A DNA stretch of 64,000 nt, taken from assembly GCA_022316685.1 (NCBI GenBank), contig JAKJHU010001659.1, positions 1 through 64,000 of the forward strand. The letters are read 5' to 3'. The notes under the pieces were generated by a model. It searched no databases and had not been told where the DNA came from. It saw nothing but the letters and a program-made list of their open reading frames with translations. Shown piece after piece: positions 1 through 12,130 of this stretch. Source of the DNA: Progne subis subis. Lineage: Eukaryota > Chordata > Aves > Passeriformes > Hirundinidae. A program made the translations under genes and the position numbers. How positions within the stretch are numbered: position 1 is the stretch's first letter; every line of letters begins with the position of its first letter.

Positions 1-349
<349 letters not shown>

Positions 350-364
350 AGTTCCATGTTTTAT

Positions 365-700
365 GGCTCTTCTGCTTTGTTTGAAAGCTCTCCACCTCAG
401 AAACCATGGCAGGAGCTTACTGTTGGCAGATCCTGATGGACCAACCTCAGCAGGCAGCTAAACCCCACATAACCACTCCCTTCCAGTGGGATGGGGAAGA
501 CAATCAGAAGGCTTAAAGGCAGAAAAATAGTATGTTGTGATCAAAACAGTTTAATTGGTAAAGCCAAGTCTGCACAGGCAAGGAAAGAAAACCAAAGTAT
601 TCCTTCACCACTTTCCCTTAGCAGGCTCCAGAAAAACAGGCCTCCATTGTGTGTCTTTATGCTATAATTATCACCAATATACAAAACATAAATTAACATT
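365..700 (-). mobile_element. LTR-like fragment, avian ERV type
   Basis: The stretch around 440-640 (CAGCAGGCAGCTAAACCCC, then a tail with AGTTTAATTGGTAAAGC near 548-566) reads like the terminal part of a widespread avian ERV LTR in reverse orientation. I recognise it only from general familiarity with avian LTR text. No matching second LTR, terminal TG/CA pair or target duplication was found, so the ends are approximate and it may be a truncated solo LTR. Confidence 0.35.
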
Positions 701-1188
701 TCCTTCATAAATCCTTTCCAGCTATCTGGACTTTTTTCCTCATCTAATGTTTAATCACCTAAAATGCAGTCCTGGTTCTGATGTTTGGGAGACTAATAAA
801 TTTTTCATGGGAGGAGTGTTGTCCAATGACTTTGTTTCTAATCAGTAAATCAGAATTTGATGTTGCTTGGCCTGAATGGAGGACAGAAGAAGGAGGGGAA
901 GTAAGCAGCTTTCACTGCATTAATCAGCTCACATCTTCAAAATGAAGACTGTAACAGCAGTCACTCATATGGTTGATGTTCTTCTATGTGCTGAAGGCAT
1001 GAAAAACATTAGAGTTCCTAGCATTAAGCTATAGCCAGCAGTGTAGATTTGGAATTTGCATTTTGCAGTGAGCAGCACTCATGTGACTGGGCCATTTTTA
1101 GTGACGAGATAAGACACAGCAATAAGCAGAGTGGGATTTATGTCCCAGTTAGCAGTGATCATGACTACTTATTGGAAAAAGCAGCTTT

Positions 1189-1226
<38 letters not shown>

Positions 1227-1845
1227 AAGGGACTGACATCTTATTTACAGAGGAGTTTTGCGATTATGAAGTTTCTATGTATCCTTTGTTTCATCCTTTT
1301 ATGCCCCTGAGTGTGTTTGTGTACACATGTACATGTAAGTGTACACAGCAGGAGTATACCCCATTATTGCTAGGATTGCTATGCAGTTCTTTCAAGAAAA
1401 GGGCCAGGACTTCCTGTGGTCATATGCATAACTCTAGAAAATTCTGCGGGTTTAATTAGAGAAGCAAATACAGAGGAGCAAATACCTATGACTGTCCCCC
1501 AGCTACTGCTTGTCAACACAATCAATTAACCACCATTAGTTAGTGAACACATTGCAGATTTACAAACCAGACGTGGTCACTTTAGACCTCTGCTCTGTCT
1601 TCATCTTTGGCTTCAAGGTATGTCAATATTGGACCTTTAGACTAGTGCTTGTCTTAGTTTTCTCAGGAAAATGATCCCATACAATTTTGGAGTCTTCAAA
1701 AGAAACTACTAAATCTTTTGGAACCTAGTTCAAAAACTGAATATCACCTGTTTAAAAATGTGGGAGTTCATTCTTTGTGCCATCTAGCCTTAACATCTCC
1801 TGCCTCCTTTTTAGTTTTTCTGCCACAAATCAGATAATTCTCCAG
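701..1845. other. Unassigned non-coding stretch with a poly-T run
   Basis: No gene, RNA or repeat family was recognised. It holds a 29-base poly-T at 1192-1220, which could be the tail of an old minus-strand retroposed copy, although no parent sequence is visible beside it. The only open frame (1277-1459, 60 codons) has no recognisable domain. Confidence 0.6.
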
Positions 1846-2362
1846 TGTAGAAATTGCTCCTCTGCTGTGGACTCCAGGACGGTGTGGATGACTGTAGACG
1901 AGAGATCTCTGAAGCTGGGTTTTAGAAGATGAGGTTTATTATAAAGGATGGGGAGGCCTTGCTCTGAGCTGCCAGGCTGCAGCTCGTGGCAAAGCCTAGG
2001 GAGGTGGGGGAAGGGAGAGGTAGGGAGAGAGGAGCAAAGAGCGAAGAGGCCAACCCACCTTCTCAGCCCCCTGATAAGGGGTCTCAAGGTGGGCTGGAAC
2101 AAGACTTGAGCCATTGGGGTTACAGATACCTGATACTTCAGGGGAGAGTTACAGGTGTGGGATACAGGACATTCCATTTGACCTCCGGGTCTGGCTGCAG
2201 GTGACCTTCAGCTGGTCACATAACTGTTTTCCCAGACATCTAGTAGCTAGGACATCTCAAACATCAAAACTTACTTTCAATTCTATCTCACTTACAGGTT
2301 TCACATTCTCAGAATCTAAGCAATCATATTTATAGGGCTTTCTGGCTTCATCGTCCCCAACA
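1846..2362 (-). mobile_element. Solo LTR with 6-bp target duplication
   Basis: The segment has canonical LTR ends: on the minus strand it starts TGTTGGGGACG and ends in TTTCTACA. It is flanked by a perfect 6-bp direct repeat, CTCCAG, at 1840-1845 and 2363-2368. On the minus strand there is an AATAAA polyadenylation signal (1940-1935) and a TATA-like TATAAATAT (2334-2326). No internal retroviral sequence lies beside it, so it is a solo LTR left by LTR-LTR recombination. A 6-bp duplication suits alpha- or betaretrovirus-like (ERVK) integrases. Short open frames across it are not coding. Confidence 0.8.
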
Positions 2363-2368
2363 CTCCAG

Positions 2369-5300
2369 TATTTCCTGCAACCCAGAGGAAATCCCTGTAT
2401 ATTTTTAACTAGCTTCAGAGTGCTCAATTTGGTAAAGCTGCACAGGTCCCGAACTCTCACAAGGTCTTCACATAGCATTAGAAATGAGGTGAGAGCAGAG
2501 ATGAAAAATACACACTAGTGGAATCTAGTTGACTTGCTGGGATCAAATAGGAGAGAGATTTGTTTTGTCCAGTAATGTACCACAATACCTCAGGGGTTCA
2601 TAGTCCTCCATGTTATAAATCTTCCCGAATTGTAGGAGGGAAGAACCGGGTGGAGTGGGGGAACAGACTGGAAACAGTTGGGACACAACATGAAGTATCA
2701 TAGTTCCTTGACCTGCAGAAACCAACACAAGCAGCAGTTCCAGAGAATGGCTTATTCAATCCAACTGAAGAGGATTTCCTAAAATTTCTCTGCCTGCAGC
2801 ACTGTCTGAATTGATTCTGGATCTTGTTCCAGTATCAAGCTCCTGACATTTGCATCTTCTCTACAGGCCGTGAGGTACAGTGAGGCTTGTAGAATGGAAA
2901 ATGTTACCAAGTATATGCTACGTTGGATTTAGGAGACTTAGCTCTACCCCATAGCTGGGCTACAGAGTTCTTATGCCATCTTGGGCAGCATCATCCTGAC
3001 CTTCCATCTAGAACCCTTGCAGATATCTACGGTCAGAGGGAGTTTTAGGACCTTGTTCTTCCCCCCCTACACTCAGTTAAGGTCTTTCAGCTGTATGTCA
3101 GACACAGGGAATAAAATACTGGTGCTGCTGGTCCCATTTAAGCTGATGTTAGATTTTCACCCAAGTTCCAAACACAGGAATCATAGTGGCGATCCTGAGC
3201 CTGGCAAGATTGTGGCTCTGGCACTCACCAGTCCTTGCTCTGCCTTCTTGCAAAGCCCATACCTTAGTTCAGTGGAAAACTCTCATGAGGGTTTGTGCAC
3301 CTCATGGGTCCTGTGCTGCTCTCTATATGAAGTGCCCCATACAAATGACCAAGGCTCTCTGGCCCCAGTTCAGTAAGGACTAATTTCAAAGACAGGTCTT
3401 TGGACCTCAGGATTCTCAGGAATCTTTTGGCTACATGTCACAAACAAATCAAATGTCCAGAATCATGCCTGTGGATGACCGCATTCCTTCTTCCACCTCC
3501 TCCCACTGCACACTGGGATGATCTATCTTTCCACCCTGTCTATTACTCTACATATCCCCATACATGGCTCTTCTCACTGCTGTCCAACCTACTTGGAGCC
3601 TGAAGTGAGGTAATTTGCACTAATGCATTGTGATAACTTGGCCAGGCAGATGTTTATGGAATGAGCACTTTTCTGTAGGAATTTTAATCAATTCAAGCAC
3701 CAACATTTTCCCCACACAGTTAACTCAGGACCACAACAGTTGCATTTTCTTTTCTGTCTCCTGGACACGATGATGTGAGAGACAGACACTATAGCAAACA
3801 CTGAGTGAGTCTGATGCCTTTCTTGGCACAACAAAGGTGGAACACCAACTGAGATCTCCTCCCCATGTCAATCCTCATAGACCTCTCAGTGTCTCTGATT
3901 TCAGCAAGTTTCTTTCATCTTTGTGAAAAATATGCCTGATGCAGTGATTCTGGACTCTCCTTTGACATCTTATTGACCACTGAAACAGGAAATTGACCTT
4001 TGGAGACTTTTGAAGATTTGTATTCTTATTGATACACAGGTGACTTCTCTTGCTTGGGAGTATTTGTTCCTCACTGTCTGGATCTAAAGTGGGTTCTATC
4101 ACAAAACTGTCTCAGAAACTTGCATGCTTCCAATTCTGCTGCATGTAGATTCATGACCTATCTGTTACCTGCTATCTCTTACAGCAGTACCTTGCCCTGC
4201 ACTATCAGTCACGCCAGGCTGCTGCAAATCAAACACCAGCAAACAAACATTGGAGGGGTGTGAGCTGTTCAATCTGTTTCAGCACCAGCGGCTATCATGT
4301 TATGTTACTCATAAGCCATGCTGATGAAGTCACAAATGATGTTTTTTTATGTACTAATCAAGGAGTTGTGGTCCTTCAGTGTGTCCCTTTCATCTGGTTA
4401 GCAGAGTGGCTTTGAAAGGGCTCGGTGGAAGAGCAGATTGATAACATGCTGACAGTAATTGCAGCTGCCTCAGGCAAAAAGGCATTTGTTTGGCCAAACT
4501 CATCCAGAAAATATACTATTGTGAGATATGACAGAGTTGTACAGATCAGGAGGGAAAGGCATCTTAGTCAAAGAGAAATTAAAATATTCATTATATCTCA
4601 AGCACATCATCCAGTGAGGGGGTCTCTACCTCCTTTAATCAAGCTACAAGCAGCACCTTGCTCTGGAGATGATTTTACAGAAGAAACAGGGCTGTCCACA
4701 GAGAGAACCATTGAGAAGTTGGGTAATACACAGCACACTTAACCTACTGTACACTTCACTGCTTAACTGTCTCCACATGTTGACTGAATGCACGCAAGAG
4801 GTCTTTCTGTCTCATCCATCTGAAAGCCATAGCAGACAATATATTCTACCACCTCACAGAACTATGTACATACCTCATGGTTGCATCTGTACAACACTTA
4901 CATAACCTTAGACTTAAACAGCCTATCTGTGGCCATGTGGAGGATTTCCTCTGATCAAACCAAAAGGGGTTTTTATCATGAAGTAAAAGTTCAAATGGAA
5001 ATGGCAGAGAAACAGCAATTTGTGTCAGAGGAATGACCTGGTATAGGTCACAAGAAAACTTAACTGCTGAACTGGTTAAACTGACTGGAAGCAGGAATCC
5101 CAAAAATAGACCAAACACCATACAAAGGAGTGAAGATTCCCTTGCTCATGAGGACAGAAATGTTTCAGTATTATCTTGCAGGATCATGTAATTCAAGTGG
5201 TCAGGGGTCACTTTTGTAGACAGAGGAATGGAGAATTAACCCAATGCTGGGCTGAGGTGCTCCATGCCAACAATCATCTGGTGGGTGCAAGTGCAAGTGT

Positions 5301-7199
5301 ACATATAGATTCAGCTCATGCTGCACCTTTGTAGACTCCTTGGAGAGCCATCTGTGAGAGGAGGACTGTGTCCAAGGCACTTTCTATTAGATCTCTTTAT
5401 TCTTACGTAAAAACCCAAGGAGTAGAATAAAAGTCATTACCTGTGTATTCTTACGTAATATAAAGTCCTACTTGCCTAAATACAACAAGGATCAATTATC
5501 AGCTTCTTTGCTCATATGTCAGCCAATAATTATCATGAAGTCTTTTTTTAGTTCCCTCCTTTGTATTCCTTGAAAAGGAGATTCTCCAGGAATTGTCTGG
5601 ACTTTTTCCTTCTGCATCTGCAAAGAGGCTTGTTTTTTCATACACTCATTCTAGATGGAAAATGATTACCCAGACTGTACTCGTCGACATGCACATGTGC
5701 TTATGCACACACACCAACACCTCTGCTCCCACTATAGACATTCACCAAACACCAACAAGAGCCTTAGTCTGAACCTAAATTAACCCACTAAAATGAATCA
5801 TCTTTGAGAACTCCACATGAGTTCCAGCAGTTTGTAAAGAACAAAGCCTTCAAAGTCTAGTAGGCAAAACAAGAAATGTCAATCTTTGCCACCTCATCCT
5901 AGATTTGCTTCTCTGCTGCACGGACATTCACATAGAAATGCTAATTCACTTGTTGGGGTGTAACTGGAAAAGAAGGAAACTCAGCACAGGTTCTCCATTA
6001 AAGGAGACAGATGTTGTCCTTCTCTGTTGGCAGAATCCTTTATTTTCACCAAAGTGATGCAGCATGTCAAACAAAGGGAAAGAAAAAAAAAAAAAAAAAA
6101 AAAAAAAAGGATGTGCATCAACGAAATATGTAGCTCTGTCAAGTGAGAATAGTATCACAGTGCAATCAGTGCCTCTGTAGGTGTGTTTTCTGGTTTTGGT
6201 GGATGAACAGGTCATTTCTCTGCTACTTGCTAACTATGCCTACGAGTGAAATGCAGCCTCCAGAGGAACTGAGAGCCAGAGCCTGTCAATTCTGAATGTA
6301 GACATTTTGTAAATTCTCTTGGTGCCTCCAACTCACACAGTCACTAATGATGGTTTCTGTCATTCAAACCTATTTTTTAAATTTCTGGTTTTATTTCTCC
6401 AGGAAACTTCAGCCTGGCATACGAGAAATTACTTCAGTGTGCATTTGATGGGAAAGTACACACAAAGCCTTTGAAACATTAAACAAGGCAGACAATAAAT
6501 TCTGTTACCTAAACAAAAACACCAGCGCTAATGTTCTATCAGTGCTCTAGCTCAACGTGTATTACTCTTGCCGGTCCTCTTCTCACTCTGTAACTGAACT
6601 CCAGTCACTATGATTGATAACACCTCTGTTCCAAATCAAATAGCTGTTTGTTCCTCCCTCCCTAACTGTACCTCTTAATTCTTTGGGGAAGGAACAATGA
6701 TATTTAAATGTATTTTGTGGGAAGAAGAAGAAAAAAAAAATTTGGCCACAGTTCAAGACTGCATGCCGATTACTTCTTTTAACCAGGCTCTGAAGCTCTG
6801 TCGGTGAACAAGAAAATATAAACCTAGCTTTCAGAACAGTCCTTGCAGGTCTTCTGTTGAATACACTTATACACTATGATGCAACATCTGAAAGGAGATA
6901 GCATTCTCACTGGCAGGTCATCATTTAACAATTGATTTATTAAATGTGATACATTTTTAACATGGAGAGAAAAGCAATATACAAAACATATCAGTATAAG
7001 GATAAAAAAATCTAATAAAACAGAACACAATAATACAATGATCATAGAATATAAGATCCAATATGCCAGATGCAGATGGTGTGAACTCATAAAAATATCA
7101 CAACAATGATGCCCAGTAGTTTGTTCAATTTCTGTGGGATTCAAAAAATTCCAGCAGGTATCATGATTGATTGCAATATTCACTTGTTTTTGTTACATA
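2369..7199. other. Unassigned AT-rich stretch
   Basis: About 4.8 kb with no gene or RNA that I can support. The largest open frames (2981-3376, 131 codons; 4425-4742, 105 codons) have no signal peptide, domain or recognisable motif and look like chance frames. A 26-base poly-A lies at 6083-6108 and an A-rich run at 6721-6740. Some of this may be very old transposon sequence beyond recognition by eye. Confidence 0.55.
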
Positions 7200-8490
7200 A
7201 CAGCTTTTTCACATCTGTTTTTCCAGGTTTCCAGTTTTTGAATTTGAGAGTATGCTGTGTTCCATATTGGTCCTAAGGCTACAGGCCAAGCTGAAGTCCA
7301 GAATTCTGTCAGCATTGATATGAGATTTTTGATATTTGGACCTTACTGTCCAAGTTACTGCATGTCCTGGGGTGACCACCACACTGCAGTTTACCAATTT
7401 TTGTGGGTTTACAGTATAGAATACCAGATTTCTCAATGCAAGGTTTAGCATCGTCTGATATATGAAGATATATGAAGATGCCTATCTTTTCAGATGTTGT
7501 CAACATTGTCTCCAGTTACAACACCTCATCATCAGTGTATTAATAAAGTTCCAGGGGATACTTAGTATACTTTCTAGATATTTACTTTCTGTAGTATGCA
7601 GGTTGAATGACAGCTTTCACTCATTTATTTATCAGTTCCTGGTGGAGGAGAAAGAAGACTTAAGTCTTGGATTGTATCCAAGCCTCAATAATGACTAGTT
7701 TCATTCTTAGTTTCCCTTATTCCTTTCACTTGAAAGTCCAGCAAAGTGACTCCATGTTTTTTGAGTGACAGGTGTTGAATCCTCCACTGATTTTCTGAAT
7801 ACCACACCAACATATTTAAAGTATCCTGCTGGTGTTGTTCATCATATGCATCTTATTCATTAAGAATAATAACTATATCACTTTTCCTGGGAACAGCTGC
7901 TGTGAGTATTTCAGGGACATTGTTCAAGGCTCTGTAATCTACTGGCAGTTGCCATGTGCCATGAGATTTTTTTTCTGGCAGCTACACAGGGAGATTGAGA
8001 CTTGATAACAATTCTCCACTCCTCTAATTATTTTATCAATTACGATAATATTAATATATCCATTCTTCTATCAATATCAATTCAAAATCACATCAATTCA
8101 ATTATTTAATTCTTTCATCAATCCACATGATGGATAGCATTAGAAGGTAACTCATAATGTGAAATGTCAACTAGATTACTATGGGATAAAGGAGCAGCTC
8201 CCTGCAACATATTGACAGATATGGATGTATTAGCATGAGGCAGACTGTGAGCCAAAGGGTGTGGTGCACCTTTTCCCACTTTCCCCATGAGACCACCTAT
8301 GACTGTCCCTTGAATACACACTAGTTAAAATCTGAGCAGGAGATAACACGTCAAGGAGTCTAACTGCCCAAAGGTTAGCTTTTAAATCTGCAAGAGCAGG
8401 TCTACTTTTCTTCAGTTTGATATTCTGCCCAGCCTGGCTACACTCTTCTATCATTACATGGTAGCTACGACAATCATGCAGCTTCATACT
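7200..8490 (-). pseudogene. Decayed ERV pol fragment (reverse transcriptase)
   Basis: Read on the minus strand, about 8010-7920 gives a recognisable reverse transcriptase segment: a Gly-Thr-Trp followed shortly by VDYRALNN, then an AAVP, the conserved fingers/palm motif of retroviral RT. Sequence out to about 7680 continues with RT-like text (KHGVTLLDFQ). Stops and frameshifts are frequent. The 8490-8118 part, upstream on that strand, has fairly open frames (85 and 67 codons) that may be gag-pro remnants, and 7450-7200 may be the RT connection region, but both are weak. The element is much older than the two proviruses further right, and no LTRs were found for it. Confidence 0.55.
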
Positions 8491-9049
8491 GGGTTTAAAT
8501 ATTAGCCACCATGTCTAATAGTAATTTGAAAAAATGGTCCATATTTCTGCTACTCCTTGTCCAGAAACAGAGGGATGCATGCATGATGTTTTACAGTGTG
8601 GAATAAACCTGCATTATCTACAACAAACAATGTCATATTATCCACTATAACATGGAAGAGCTTCATAGCATCCCTCTTTGATGGGCATTTTAATATATCT
8701 GAAGACTAGAGTATTAGAAATTTAGAATGACTGAAGCTTTTTTACTTGTGTTTCTTGAAGAAAACCTGTGCCGCCACAGGGAGAAAATCTTGTAACCTAC
8801 ACAGAGTATGACTATCAAGCTTAATCCAGAGCAGCTACTGAAAGGATGAGAAACATCCTGCCACTGATTAAATAAAATGTATGATGAACCCACCTATCCT
8901 TTTGCCTGCACCATCCCCTCCAGACTATATTTCTCATACTCCTTTGACCGGCATTTTATTTCCATTCAAATCAAAACTTATTGGAGAAGACTTACTCTAA
9001 ACTAAAGAAGGGTTAATTTATATTAGGTACAAGGGACTTGAGAAATGTG
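8491..9049. other. Unassigned stretch
   Basis: About 560 bases between the decayed pol fragment and the CR1 copy. No gene, RNA or repeat was recognised. Confidence 0.5.
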
Positions 9050-9388
9050 GGAGGAGAGTTTACCACTGAAAACTGAGGCAAAAAAAGTTGAGTGCTTCAG
9101 CCTTTTCTGTATTACACCAGTTATCCTGTCTTATTTATTGGGGGCTTACATTTTCTTTGGTCTCCTTTTCTGACAACACACCTGCAGAAGCCCTTCCTAT
9201 TATTCTTATTATTGTGGTAAAGTTTCTTCTCTGGTTGGGCTGTCTATCATCTGGATTAAGACCTCAATGCATTCCAAGTGTCTCCTGGTCTCCTTACATC
9301 TTGCTGTGCTGCTTTCCAGCAGATATCAGAGCAGTTGAAGGCCCCCATCAGGATCAGAGCCTGGAATGTGAATATTCCTGTAGCTGAA
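9050..9388 (-). mobile_element. CR1 LINE fragment, piece interrupted by the ERV (left part)
   Basis: The text around 9060-9110 (ACTGAGGCAAAAAAAGTTGAGTGC, then TTCAGCCTTTTC) and 9310-9375 (CAGCAGATATCAGAGCAGTTG followed by CCCCATCAGGATCAG) matches reverse-complemented CR1 5'/endonuclease-coding sequence as I know it from avian genomes. It breaks at 9388 where the provirus starts, and the same CR1 text resumes at 16202. It is diverged and frame-broken, so it is an old dead LINE that served as landing site. Confidence 0.65.
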
Positions 9389-10026
9389 TGTGGTGGTTTC
9401 AGGCAGATTTTGGGAGAAATCCTCCCAAGGGGCCCCCCTCTCCCCTCCCCCAACCGGTTCAAAACTTCCTCAGAGAGAAGTGGAAAAAACCTGTTTATTA
9501 CACAGGCAAAGCACTCCCAGCACAATACCCGATGACAAGAGCTTCGTGCCGCTTACGGAGGGATAACAAACTTAAAGAAAGTCTCTCCTCTTGAAGATTG
9601 TCAGTGTGCTCCACCACTCTCTCTCCGCTGACGTTGGAAAAAAAAATGTGCAGGGCTGGTCTTGGTGGTCTCGGTGGGGTGGGTCCCCTGTGGAGGCCCC
9701 CGGTGCTTCCCCAGGTCCTCAGTCCGGAGAGGTTGGAACAGTTCCGAGGAGAGGGCAAAAAAAAAAGAAAAAAAGGAAAGAAAAAAAAGAAGAAAGCAAA
9801 AAAAGCAAAAAGCTTCAGCTATTCTACAGCATCTAACACTATGCTAGCACTAAACTAAACTAACTGCCCGAGAAAAACAACAGAGCTTCTTCAGTCTCGC
9901 CGAGTTCTAGCTCCCCCGCTTCAAGGTCACTTGGATGAGCAGAGTTTTCCTGGGGAAAAACAAACCACGCTTGCCCTCCCTCCTGCACCCAACAGACGAT
10001 TGGGGATACACAGTCACCCTAGGACA
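9389..10026 (-). repeat. 3' LTR of the ERV-L-like provirus
   Basis: It runs TGTCCT...CCACCACA on the minus strand and is a near-perfect copy of 15563-16201. On the minus strand an AATAAA signal lies at 9499-9494, close to the end, so R/U5 is short. U3 contains a long pyrimidine tract (the A-rich run 9757-9813 seen on the plus strand) and a TCAAGGTCA nuclear-receptor half-site on the plus strand at 9921-9929. No clear TATA box was found. Open frames of 60-99 codons in this region are LTR sequence or CR1/LTR junctions, not genes. Confidence 0.93.
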
Positions 10027-10363
10027 TCTTCCACCCCTTATCCCCATATCGTTGACTTACAGACAGAACCAATGTATATTCCACATAAAACTTCCATCTA
10101 TTCTCCCCATAAAAAAAAAAACAATACAAGCAATACCTGTCATGCTCCTGTCATGTTCCACACTGAGGCACTGAATCCAGGCCCCAGGCTGCAGGGCAGC
10201 AGGATTCCTCTCTCACTTACTCATACCTTCAACACTTGCTCATACCTTCAACACTTAACACATACCCTCTCACTTACACATTTCCTTCTATTTCATTCTG
10301 CGTGGTTTAATGTACAAACAATGGCAATAGCATCCAGCAGACAGTGATGTTTACAAATTATTC
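10027..10363 (-). other. Pol-to-LTR gap with polypurine tract, no env
   Basis: Only 337 bases separate the pol stop from the 3' LTR, so there is no room for env. On the minus strand the bases directly before the LTR (10040-10027) read purine-rich, AAGGGGTGGAAGA, and serve as the likely plus-strand primer. A tandem of CTCATACCTTCAACACTT-like units sits at about 10217-10265. Nothing else was recognised. Confidence 0.7.
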
Positions 10364-12115
10364 TCACCCAACAATCAGATCTCCCTGAGGTACACATCGA
10401 GTTGTTCCATCTTTCTGCATTATCCACCATGTGCAACCTGGTCCCTGAGCAAAGACAACCCCACGAATGGGTTTGTCTGTACTTGAGGCAGACCTGATCC
10501 ACACTGTCTTCCCTAACAGACCTCTGACATGCACCACTGGGACTTTATCTCCATCTGTTGTATGCAGAGGCTCAGCCTGGGCGGGTCCTGCTCGGTTGGT
10601 GGAGCCTCGGGTGTTGACCAACCAGGTGGCCTTTGCTAAGTGCTGCTCCCAATTCTTGAACAATCCCCCCCCCAATGCTTTCAATTGGGTTTTTAACAAT
10701 GCATTGTGCCTCTCCACTTTGCCTGCAGCAGGTGCATGGTAGGGAATATGGTACACCCACTCAATGCCATGTTCCCTAGCCCAGGTGTTAATAAGGCTGT
10801 TCTTGAAATGAGTCCCGTTGTCTGACTCAATTCTCTCAGGGGTACCATGTCTCCACAGGACTTGCTTCTCTAGGCCCAGGATGGTGTTCCGGGCAGTAGC
10901 GTGAGGCACAGGGTAGGTCTCCAGCCATCCAGTGGTGGCTTCCACCATGGTCAGCACATAGCGCTTGCCTTGGCGGGTTTGGGGAAGGGTGATGTAGTCA
11001 ATCTGCCAGGCTTCCCCGTACTTATACTTGGACCATCGCCTGCCACACCATAGGGGCTTCACCCGTTTGGCCTGCTTGACTGCAACACATGTTTCACAGT
11101 CATGGATAACCTGAGAAATACTGTCCATGGTTAGATCCACCCCTCGGTCTCGTGCCCACTTATAGGTGGCATCTCTGCCCTGGTGACCTGAGGCATCACG
11201 GGCCCATCGAGCTAGAAACAACTCTCCCTTGTGTTCCCAATCTAAACCAATCTTTGACACTTCTATTTTTGCTGCCCGATCTACCTGCTCGTTGTTTCGA
11301 TGCTCTTCATTAGCTCTACTCTTGGGGATGTGGGCATCTACGTGGCGGACTTTCACAGGTAGTCTCCCTACCCTGGTAGCAATGTCTTTCCACTCCTCAG
11401 CAGCCCAAATTGGTTTCCCTCCACGCTGCCAATTAGCCTCTTTCCACCTCTTCAGCCATCCCCACAGAGCATTGGCTACCATCCACGAATCAGTATAGAG
11501 GTAGAGCCTTGGCCACCCCTCTCTTTCAGCAATATCCAAGGCCAATTGAACAGCCTTGAGTTCTGCAAGTTGACTTGATCCACCCTCTCCTTCAGTGGCC
11601 TCAGCAACTTGTCGTGTGGGACTCCACACGGCTGCTTTCCACTTCCGGTTCATCCCTACAATACGACAGGAACCGTCAGTGAAAAGGGCATAATGCGTCT
11701 CCTCTGCTGGCAATTGGTTGTATGGTGGAGCCTCTTCAGCCCGTGTCACTTGCTCTTGTTCTTCATCTGTGAGGCCAAAATTTTCACCCTCAGGCCAATT
11801 GGTAATTATTTCCAAAATCCCAGGGCGATTCAGTTTACCCATACGGGCGCACTGCGTAATAAGAGCAATCCACTTGCTCCATGTGGCATCAGTGGCATGA
11901 TGGGTGGAGGGGACCTCCCCTTTGAACATCCACCCCAGCACAGGCAGTCGGGGTGCCAGGAGGAGTTGCGCCTCTGTACCAATCACCTCCGAGGCGGCTT
12001 GAACTCCTTCATAGGCAGCTAAGATTTCTTTCTCAGTTGGGGTGTAATTGGCTTCAGACCCTCTGTAGCTTCGACTCCAAAATCCTAGTGGTCGGCCCCG
12101 AGTCTCCCCAGGCAC
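10364..12115 (-). CDS. ERV Pol C-terminal part: RNase H and integrase
   Basis: A 583-codon open frame. RNase H spans about residues 140-290 with the expected acids in FTDGS (D147), AELKAV (E185), YTDS (D209) and NEQVDRA (D279). Integrase follows: a zinc-binding region with H311, C340 and C343 (the first His of the usual HHCC set is not visible at the expected place), then the DDE core with D373 in WQIDYI, D432 in ESDNG and E468 in GKVERHN, giving D,D-35-E. A Trp-rich C-terminal domain ends the protein. It is in frame with the upstream RT piece and separated from it only by the UAG at 12133-12131. The listed start is just the first start-like codon after that stop, so this is the tail of a polyprotein and not an independent gene. 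Confidence 0.9.
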   Translation of the reverse strand: MPGETRGRPLGFWSRSYRGSEANYTPTEKEILAAYEGVQAASEVIGTEAQLLLAPRLPVLGWMFKGEVPSTHHATDATWSKWIALITQCARMGKLNRPGILEIITNWPEGENFGLTDEEQEQVTRAEEAPPYNQLPAEETHYALFTDGSCRIVGMNRKWKAAVWSPTRQVAEATEGEGGSSQLAELKAVQLALDIAEREGWPRLYLYTDSWMVANALWGWLKRWKEANWQRGGKPIWAAEEWKDIATRVGRLPVKVRHVDAHIPKSRANEEHRNNEQVDRAAKIEVSKIGLDWEHKGELFLARWARDASGHQGRDATYKWARDRGVDLTMDSISQVIHDCETCVAVKQAKRVKPLWCGRRWSKYKYGEAWQIDYITLPQTRQGKRYVLTMVEATTGWLETYPVPHATARNTILGLEKQVLWRHGTPERIESDNGTHFKNSLINTWAREHGIEWVYHIPYHAPAAGKVERHNALLKTQLKALGGGLFKNWEQHLAKATWLVNTRGSTNRAGPAQAEPLHTTDGDKVPVVHVRGLLGKTVWIRSASSTDKPIRGVVFAQGPGCTWWIMQKDGTTRCVPQGDLIVG

Positions 12116-12130
12116 CTTCTGCCAAAGGCT

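Noticed and set aside
9584..9850. Coding or regulatory meaning of the A-rich run in the LTR as a retroposon poly-A tail.
   Set aside because: It is present identically in both LTRs and is an internal part of U3/R, not a tail of an inserted retroposon.
9498..9858. Frames of 61-86 codons in the LTR, repeated at 15765-16033.
   Set aside because: They lie in LTR sequence and end in a Lys run encoded by the A-rich tract. There is no sign of selection or domain.
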